A stretch of DNA of 39,075 nucleotides, taken from contig NZ_JALEGG010000178.1 in the NCBI RefSeq assembly GCF_022763525.1, forward strand, positions 1-39,075, in the 5' to 3' direction. The position numbers and the translations under genes are program-made. This DNA comes from Acidovorax sp. Its GTDB lineage: Bacteria; Pseudomonadota; Gammaproteobacteria; Burkholderiales; Burkholderiaceae_C. This document shows, piece by piece, positions 34,452 through 39,075 of the stretch (position 1 is the first letter of the stretch; every line of letters starts with the position of its first letter). Below the pieces are notes generated by a model that had not been told where the DNA came from, ran no database searches, and saw only the letters and a program-made list of their open reading frames with translations.

Positions 34452-35681
34452 TCAGAGCGTTGAGCCCTGCAGCAGCCCGCGCTGCGCCAGGTTGGCCATG
34501 AAGGCGCGCAGGCCAAAACGCCAGGGCGGCGCGGCCTCGCTGTGTGCCACGCGGTTGTGCAGGCCACCCAGCCAGGCGCTCTGGATGGACACCAGGTCGC
34601 CCAGGTGGTGGGTGAAGCCGCTGCCCGGCTGGTCGCGGTCTTCGATGGGCGCGAACAGCGTGCCCATGAACAGCATGAACCCGTCCGGGTACTGGTGTGC
34701 GGCCAGCGTCTGCGCCACCAGGTCCGTAGGGTCGCGGCTGATGCTGGCCATGGTGTTGATGCCGCGCAGCTCAAAGCCGTCTGCGCCCGCCACGCGCAGG
34801 TGCACGGTTTCCTTGCGCACCTGTTCCAGCCCGAAGCTCGCGTCGAACAAGCGGATGAAGGGGCCTAAAGCGCACGATGCGTTGTTGTCCTTGGCCTTGC
34901 CCAGCAGCAGGGCGCTGCGGCCCTCGATGTCGCGCAGGTTCACATCGTTGCCCAGCGTGGCGCCCACGATCTGGCCCCGGCTGTTCACGGCCAGCACCAC
35001 CTCGGGCTCGGGGTTGTTCCAGGCCGAGTCGGAGCGGATGCCGATGTCGTCGCCGCAGCCCACCGAGGCCAGCACGGGTGCCTTGGTGAACACCTCGGCG
35101 TCGGGGCCGATGCCCACCTCCAGGTACTGCGACCACAGGCCTTTGTCCTGCAGCAGCGCTTTCAGGCGCATGGCCTCGGGCGATCCGGGGCGGATGTCCG
35201 CCAGGTTCTCGCCGATGAGGCCGATGACCTGGCTGCGCAGGCCCTGCGCGCGGGTGGCGTCGCCGCGTGCTTGTTCTTCAATCACACGCTCAATCAGGCT
35301 GGCGGCAAAGGTCACGCCTGCCGCCTTGACCACCTGCAGGTCGCACGGGGCCAGCAGCCAGGGACGGGTGGTGTCGCGTGCGCCGGGCAGGCTGTTGGCC
35401 AGCAGGTCTTCCACGCTGCACAGGTACTGGCCGGTGGCGCTGCGCGCAGCTTCGGCCGGTGCCAGGGTGTCCAGCAGCGTGCTCACGGTGGGGTAGTGCG
35501 CGCTCAGGTCGAACACGCCTTCAGGCCGCAGTGCCACCACCGCAGGGCCAGGGGCGGCACCACTGGGCACCCACACCCTGCCCACCAGCGTGCCTTGCAA
35601 GCCGTCGTCGGGAAGCACTTGGAATGTTGCCTGGGGCGCACGGGCCCGTTCGGCAACTGCCGCTGCCGTCATATCGTTCAT
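34452..35681 (-). CDS. FAH-family 2-keto-3-deoxy-pentonate dehydratase-like enzyme (XylX type)
   Basis: A 409-residue protein of the fumarylacetoacetate hydrolase family, longer than the short FAH hydrolases and close in length and sequence to the XylX group. That group converts 2-keto-3-deoxy-D-xylonate (or arabinonate) to 2-oxoglutarate semialdehyde. Visible motifs are KAAGVTFAASLIERVIEEQA, the metal-site glutamates in GPDAEVFTK and NNPEPEVVL, GNDVNLRDIEGRSALLL and AKDNNASCALGPF. The ATG at 35681 follows AAGGA; the longer upstream frame is shadow. It is flanked by an IlvD/Edd dehydratase and a TRAP transporter, the partners expected for the oxidative pentose route. Exact substrate stereochemistry cannot be read from sequence. 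Confidence 0.8.
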   Translation of the reverse strand: MNDMTAAAVAERARAPQATFQVLPDDGLQGTLVGRVWVPSGAAPGPAVVALRPEGVFDLSAHYPTVSTLLDTLAPAEAARSATGQYLCSVEDLLANSLPGARDTTRPWLLAPCDLQVVKAAGVTFAASLIERVIEEQARGDATRAQGLRSQVIGLIGENLADIRPGSPEAMRLKALLQDKGLWSQYLEVGIGPDAEVFTKAPVLASVGCGDDIGIRSDSAWNNPEPEVVLAVNSRGQIVGATLGNDVNLRDIEGRSALLLGKAKDNNASCALGPFIRLFDASFGLEQVRKETVHLRVAGADGFELRGINTMASISRDPTDLVAQTLAAHQYPDGFMLFMGTLFAPIEDRDQPGSGFTHHLGDLVSIQSAWLGGLHNRVAHSEAAPPWRFGLRAFMANLAQRGLLQGSTL

Positions 35682-35733
35682 GGTGAGTCCTTCGAAAAAA
35701 CCGGGTGAGCGCCGGTGGCCCGCCCGTTGGTTG

Positions 35734-37515
35734 TCAGTGGTTGTGGCGCGGCGTCTTTTCGGAGATGCGCTGAAATGCCAGCGCAAAGTCCAGCGTGGCG
35801 CCGTCGGCCAGTTGCCCAGTCTTTTCGCGGTACAGCGCCTCCCAGGGCGACTGGCTTGCGGGCACCGGTGGGGCGGGCAGGTCGCGCTGTCGGCGCGCGA
35901 TCTCTTCGGGTGACACCAGCGCATCGCAGCGTCCGGTGTTGAGGTCGATGCGGATCGTGTCGCCACTTTGCAGCCAACTCAGCCCGCCGCCCACGGCGCT
36001 CTCGGGCGATGCGTTGAGGATGGAAGGGCTGTCTGCCGTGCCCGACTGGCGCCCGTCGCCCAGCGTGGGCAGCGTGTTGATACCGCGCCGGATCAGCGCA
36101 TCGGGCGGCTGCATGTTCACCACTTCGGCCGAGCCCGGCCAGCCGATGGGGCCTGCGCCGCGCATCACCAGAATGCAGCCTTCGTCGATGTCGAGCGCCG
36201 GGTCGTTGATGCGCGCGTGGTAGTCGTCCGCACCCTCGAACACCACGGCACGGGCTTCAAAGATGCCCTCCTGCCCCGGCCGGCTCAGGTAGCGCTGGCG
36301 GAAGGCTTCGGAGATGACCGAGGTCTTCATGATCCCGAAGTCGAACAGGTTGCCGCTGAGCACCATGAAGCCGGCCTTCTGCATCAGCGGGTTGCTGAAC
36401 GGGCGGATCACCTCGCGGTCATGGGTCTCGCGGCCTTGCAGGTTTTCGCCCACCGTCTTGCCCGTCACGCTGGCGCAGTCAGCGTGCAGCTTGCCCGCCT
36501 GCTGCAGCTCCCACATCAGGGCGGGCACGCCACCGGCACGGAAGAAGCGCTCGCCCAAGAACTGCCCCGCAGGCTGCATGTTCAGCAGCAGCGGCAGGTC
36601 GTAGGCGTGGTCGGTCCAGTCCTGTGCATCGAGCTGCACGCCCGCGTGGCGCGCCATGGCCATGATGTGCACCTGCGCGTTGCTGCTGCCGCCCGCCACG
36701 CTCACTACCGACAGCGCGTTCAAGAAACTCTCGCGCGTCAGGATGCGCGAGGGGCGCAGGTCTTCGTACGCCATCTCCACAATGCGCCGCCCGGTTTCGT
36801 ACGCCATCTGCCCGCGCTCGCGGTACGGTGCCGGGATGGCCGCACAGCCGGGCAATGACAAGCCCAGCGCCTCGGCCACCGCGTTCATGGTCGAGGCCGT
36901 GCCCATGGTGTTGCAGTGCCCGGCGGAGGGGGCGCTGTTGCAGGCGCGCTGCAAGAATTCTTCCTCGTCGATCTCGCCCGCAGCCAGCTGGCGGCGGCTG
37001 CGCCAGATCACGGTGCCCGAGCCTACGAGTTGGCCTTCATGCCAGCCGTCCAGCATCGGCCCACCCGAGAGCACGATGGCCGGGATGTCCACCGTGGACG
37101 CGGCCATGACGCCCGCGGGCGTGGTCTTGTCGCAGCCCGTGGTCAGCACCACGGCGTCGATGGGGTAGCCGTAAAGGATCTCCACAAGGCCCAGGTAGGC
37201 CAGGTTGCGGTCCAGCGCAGCCGTGGGGCGGCGGCAGTTTTCAAAGATGGGGTGGACGGGGAACTCCATCGGGATGCCGCCCGCATCGCGGATGCCGTCG
37301 CGCACGCGGCGCGCCAGGTCCAGGTGGATGCGGTTGCAGGGCGAAAGGTCACTGCCCGTCTGCGCGATGCCGATGATGGGCCGGCCCGAGCGCAACTCTT
37401 CGGGCGTCAGCCCGTAGTTCATGAACCGCTCCAGGTACAGCGCGGTCATGTCCGAGCGCTCGGGCGCGGCAAACCATTCGCGGGAGCGGAAGCGGCGGCG
37501 GGGTGTTTTTGTCAT
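35734..37515 (-). CDS. IlvD/Edd-family sugar-acid dehydratase (arabinonate/xylonate type)
   Basis: A 593-residue Fe-S dehydratase that converts an aldonate to the 2-keto-3-deoxy acid. Cluster cysteines are Cys60 (GSDLSPC), Cys128 (TTGCDKTTPAG) and Cys201 (PSAGHCNTMGTAS), the three-Cys arrangement of [2Fe-2S] pentonate dehydratases. The catalytic serine region GDGRQSGTADSPSILNASPE lies in the C-terminal third. The sequence is closer in these motifs to L-arabinonate/D-xylonate dehydratases than to IlvD or Edd. The ATG at 37515 lacks a good ribosome site, and a perfect 10-bp hairpin lies about 30 bp upstream. The product feeds the FAH-family enzyme encoded next. Confidence 0.88.
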   Translation of the reverse strand: MTKTPRRRFRSREWFAAPERSDMTALYLERFMNYGLTPEELRSGRPIIGIAQTGSDLSPCNRIHLDLARRVRDGIRDAGGIPMEFPVHPIFENCRRPTAALDRNLAYLGLVEILYGYPIDAVVLTTGCDKTTPAGVMAASTVDIPAIVLSGGPMLDGWHEGQLVGSGTVIWRSRRQLAAGEIDEEEFLQRACNSAPSAGHCNTMGTASTMNAVAEALGLSLPGCAAIPAPYRERGQMAYETGRRIVEMAYEDLRPSRILTRESFLNALSVVSVAGGSSNAQVHIMAMARHAGVQLDAQDWTDHAYDLPLLLNMQPAGQFLGERFFRAGGVPALMWELQQAGKLHADCASVTGKTVGENLQGRETHDREVIRPFSNPLMQKAGFMVLSGNLFDFGIMKTSVISEAFRQRYLSRPGQEGIFEARAVVFEGADDYHARINDPALDIDEGCILVMRGAGPIGWPGSAEVVNMQPPDALIRRGINTLPTLGDGRQSGTADSPSILNASPESAVGGGLSWLQSGDTIRIDLNTGRCDALVSPEEIARRQRDLPAPPVPASQSPWEALYREKTGQLADGATLDFALAFQRISEKTPRHNH

Positions 37516-37543
37516 GGGGTCGGGGCGTCGCAAAAGAAGGGCT

Positions 37544-37566
37544 GGGCGCAGCGGTACGCTGCGCCC
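37544..37566 (-). promoter_or_regulatory. intercistronic stem-loop between dctP and the dehydratase gene
   Basis: GGGCGCAGCG and CGCTGCGCCC form a perfect 10-bp stem with a 3-base loop. It starts 16 bp after the dctP stop. It is followed on the minus strand by AGCCCTTCTTTTG, a poor T-run, so partial termination or protection of the dctP mRNA end is more likely than full termination. Confidence 0.6.
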
Positions 37567-37581
37567 CGGGAATCGTGCAAG

Positions 37582-38601
37582 TTACTTGCCGCCCCGCGCC
37601 TTGGCCAGCTCGCCCATCAGCTCGCTGGTGGTCTCTTCGCCAAACTCCTTGCCGTACTTGGCCAGCACGGGCTGCAGCTTGGTGCGCAGCTTGGCCTGCT
37701 CGGCGGCGGGCAGCTCGGTGATCTGCATGCCGGCCTTCTTCAGCTCGCCCAGGGCGGTTTCGCTGAAGGCGCGGATGGTCTTGCGCTCGAACACCGTGGC
37801 CTCGCGCGCGGCCTCCTGCACGATCTTCTTCTCGTCGGCCGAGAGGCTGTCCCAGGTCTTCTTGGAGATGAGCAGCACCCAGGCGCTGTACATGTGGCGC
37901 GACAGCACCAGGTGCTTTTGCACCTCATAGAACTTGCTGGCCAGGATGGTGGCGGGCGGGTTCTCCTGGCCGTCCACGGCCTTTTGTTCCATGGCGGTGT
38001 ACAGCTCGGTGAAGGGCATGGGCGTGGCGTTGGTGCCCAGCGCGTTGAATGTGTCGAGGAACAAGGGGCTCTGGATCACGCGCAGCTTCAGGCCCGCCAA
38101 GTCGTCGGCCGTGTTGATGGGGCGGCGCGAGTTGGTCACGTGGCGGAAGCCGTTCTCCCAAAAGCCCAGGCCGATCAGGCCCTTGTCGGGCAGCATGGCC
38201 AGCAGTTTCTGGCCGAAGGGGCCGTCCAGCACCGCATCGGCTTCTGCCTCGTTGTTGAAAGTGAGCGGCAGGTTCAGCACGCCAAAGGGCTTGATCAGCG
38301 ACATCAGCGTGGACGAGTCCGGAATCGTCATCTCCAGCGTGCCGCCGCGCAGGGCCGAGGTCATGCTCACGTCGTTGCCCAGCGCGCCGCTGGCAAACAG
38401 CTTGGCGTTCATCTTGCCGCCGCTCTTGGCCTGCAGGCGCTCGGCAAAGTGGCGCACGGCCTGGGCCTGCGGGTGGTCGTCGCTCAGGCCGATGCCGACC
38501 TTGAAGGTGTGTTCTTTGACTTGCGCGGCGACGGGGGTGGTGAGGGCGGCCAGCAGCGTGGCGCCGAATGCCAAGGATTTGGCGAGGGAAGTGAATTGCA
38601 T
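37582..38601 (-). CDS. TRAP transporter periplasmic substrate-binding protein (DctP type)
   Basis: The periplasmic binding protein of the TRAP transporter, 339 residues, with a signal peptide cleaved after VAA (residue 26). Family segments are FAERLQAKSGGKMNAKLFASGALGND, here across residues about 52-77, LRGGTLEM, GLKLRVIQSP and the AMEQKAVDGQENP ligand-site loop. GGAGA lies 9 bp before the ATG. It is the first gene of the operon and, with the dehydratases, suggests a sugar-acid ligand such as a pentonate or uronate. DctQ and DctM are encoded downstream of the enzymes. Confidence 0.93.
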   Translation of the reverse strand: MQFTSLAKSLAFGATLLAALTTPVAAQVKEHTFKVGIGLSDDHPQAQAVRHFAERLQAKSGGKMNAKLFASGALGNDVSMTSALRGGTLEMTIPDSSTLMSLIKPFGVLNLPLTFNNEAEADAVLDGPFGQKLLAMLPDKGLIGLGFWENGFRHVTNSRRPINTADDLAGLKLRVIQSPLFLDTFNALGTNATPMPFTELYTAMEQKAVDGQENPPATILASKFYEVQKHLVLSRHMYSAWVLLISKKTWDSLSADEKKIVQEAAREATVFERKTIRAFSETALGELKKAGMQITELPAAEQAKLRTKLQPVLAKYGKEFGEETTSELMGELAKARGGK

Positions 38602-38690
38602 GGTGTCTTGTCTCCGTTGGAATGGCTGACCCCATTGGTGAGGTCTTCGGCGCCTGCGGCTTTTTGTGGGCCAGCCGTCATGAACGCAAG

Positions 38691-38708
38691 GCGAAGGTTA
38701 GGTTTCGC
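38691..38708. promoter_or_regulatory. inverted repeat in the dctP/LysR intergenic region
   Basis: GCGAA-N8-TTCGC is an interrupted inverted repeat in the 156-bp divergent region, 50 bp from the LysR start and 90 bp from the dctP start. It could be a LysR-type operator controlling the sugar-acid operon. Only five base pairs match, so support is weak. Confidence 0.3.
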
Positions 38709-38757
38709 GCCCCGGCCGGTCCACTGAATGTTTTGCGACAATCCATTCCAAACGCTT

Positions 38758-39075
38758 ATGAGTCCAGACGAATTTCCGGGTAAACCCTTGTCTTTGGCGC
38801 AGGCCTGTGCGCGGCTGCGCTTTCGGCATTTGCAGTTTTTGGACATCCTGGGCCGCACGCGCAACCTGCGGCTCACGGCCGAGCAGATGCATGTCACGCA
38901 GCCGGCGGCCACCAAGATCCTCATGGACATCGAGGAGATCCTGGAGGCGCGATTGTTCGACCGCCTCTCGCGCGGCATGCGGCCCAACGAGCTGGGCCTG
39001 TTCACGCTGCGCTACGCCAGTGCGGCGCTGGATGGGCAGCGCAGGTTTGTGGACGAGTTCAATGCGCTCAAGCAG
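38758..39075 (+). CDS. LysR-family transcriptional regulator (partial, runs off the window)
   Basis: Only the first 106 residues are in the window. They include the DNA-binding domain: LRFRHLQFLDILGRTRNLRLTAEQMHVTQPAATK, across residues about 20-53, then ILMDIEEILEARLFDRLSRGMRPNELG. The 20-residue extension before the helix-turn-helix and the RHLQFLDIL segment resemble the GbpR/GguR group that controls sugar and sugar-acid genes. It is divergent from dctP, so it is the probable regulator of the TRAP/dehydratase operon. Confidence 0.88.
   Translation, partial: MSPDEFPGKPLSLAQACARLRFRHLQFLDILGRTRNLRLTAEQMHVTQPAATKILMDIEEILEARLFDRLSRGMRPNELGLFTLRYASAALDGQRRFVDEFNALKQ

Noticed and set aside
36916-38727. 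603-codon plus-strand frame opposite the dehydratase and dctP
   Set aside because: It spans two convincing minus-strand genes and an intercistronic hairpin; composition is that of a shadow frame.

Overview
The window is chromosomal DNA of a high-GC betaproteobacterium, most likely Comamonadaceae and close to Acidovorax. The basis is the protein types (Bug/TctC and TRAP binding proteins, CheV, a FixJ-type regulator), the local order hda - HAD phosphatase - pcnB - folK, and two families of dispersed intergenic repeats that I recall as common in that group. The taxon is an inference. I see no rRNA, tRNA, CRISPR array, phage gene or intact transposase.

Layout. 1-309: a 267-bp MITE-like element with 30-bp inverted ends, just downstream of purM. 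310-1353: purM (minus strand). 1794-9925: a D-xylose operon on the plus strand (xylF, xylH, xylG, a ROK-family xylR, xylB, xylA and a Gfo/Idh/MocA oxidoreductase). It imports xylose, converts it through the isomerase/kinase route, and has a plausible ROK operator upstream of xylF. 10266-13991: hda, a HAD-IB phosphatase, pcnB and folK. 14154-20029: five genes of unknown function, one minus-strand ankyrin-like gene facing a plus-strand run of four (two paralogous propeller-like proteins, a Trp-rich helical protein and a protein with ankyrin-like repeats).

20184-24179: a Bug/TctC periplasmic binding protein with a FixJ-type response regulator and a two-transmembrane PAS histidine kinase, probably a carboxylate-sensing system. 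24335-26436: a ferredoxin-NAD(P)H reductase fusion and, divergently, a Rossmann-fold epimerase-like protein. 26508-29166: a DUF4124-like secreted protein, a lipoprotein with a long Arg/Glu/Asp-rich region, and cheV. 29298-32426: two LysR regulators, a SnoaL-like protein and a NAD(P)-binding reductase. 32538-38601: a minus-strand operon dctP - IlvD/Edd sugar-acid dehydratase - FAH-family 2-keto-3-deoxy-acid dehydratase - dctQ - dctM, with a divergent LysR gene that runs off the window at 39075. This operon looks built for uptake and oxidative (Weimberg-type) breakdown of a pentonate.

The window therefore carries the isomerase route for xylose and, about 25 kb away, enzymes of the type used in the aldonic-acid route. 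The least explained parts are the five-gene unknown cluster, the 3'-end repeats and the inverted-repeat element at the left edge.
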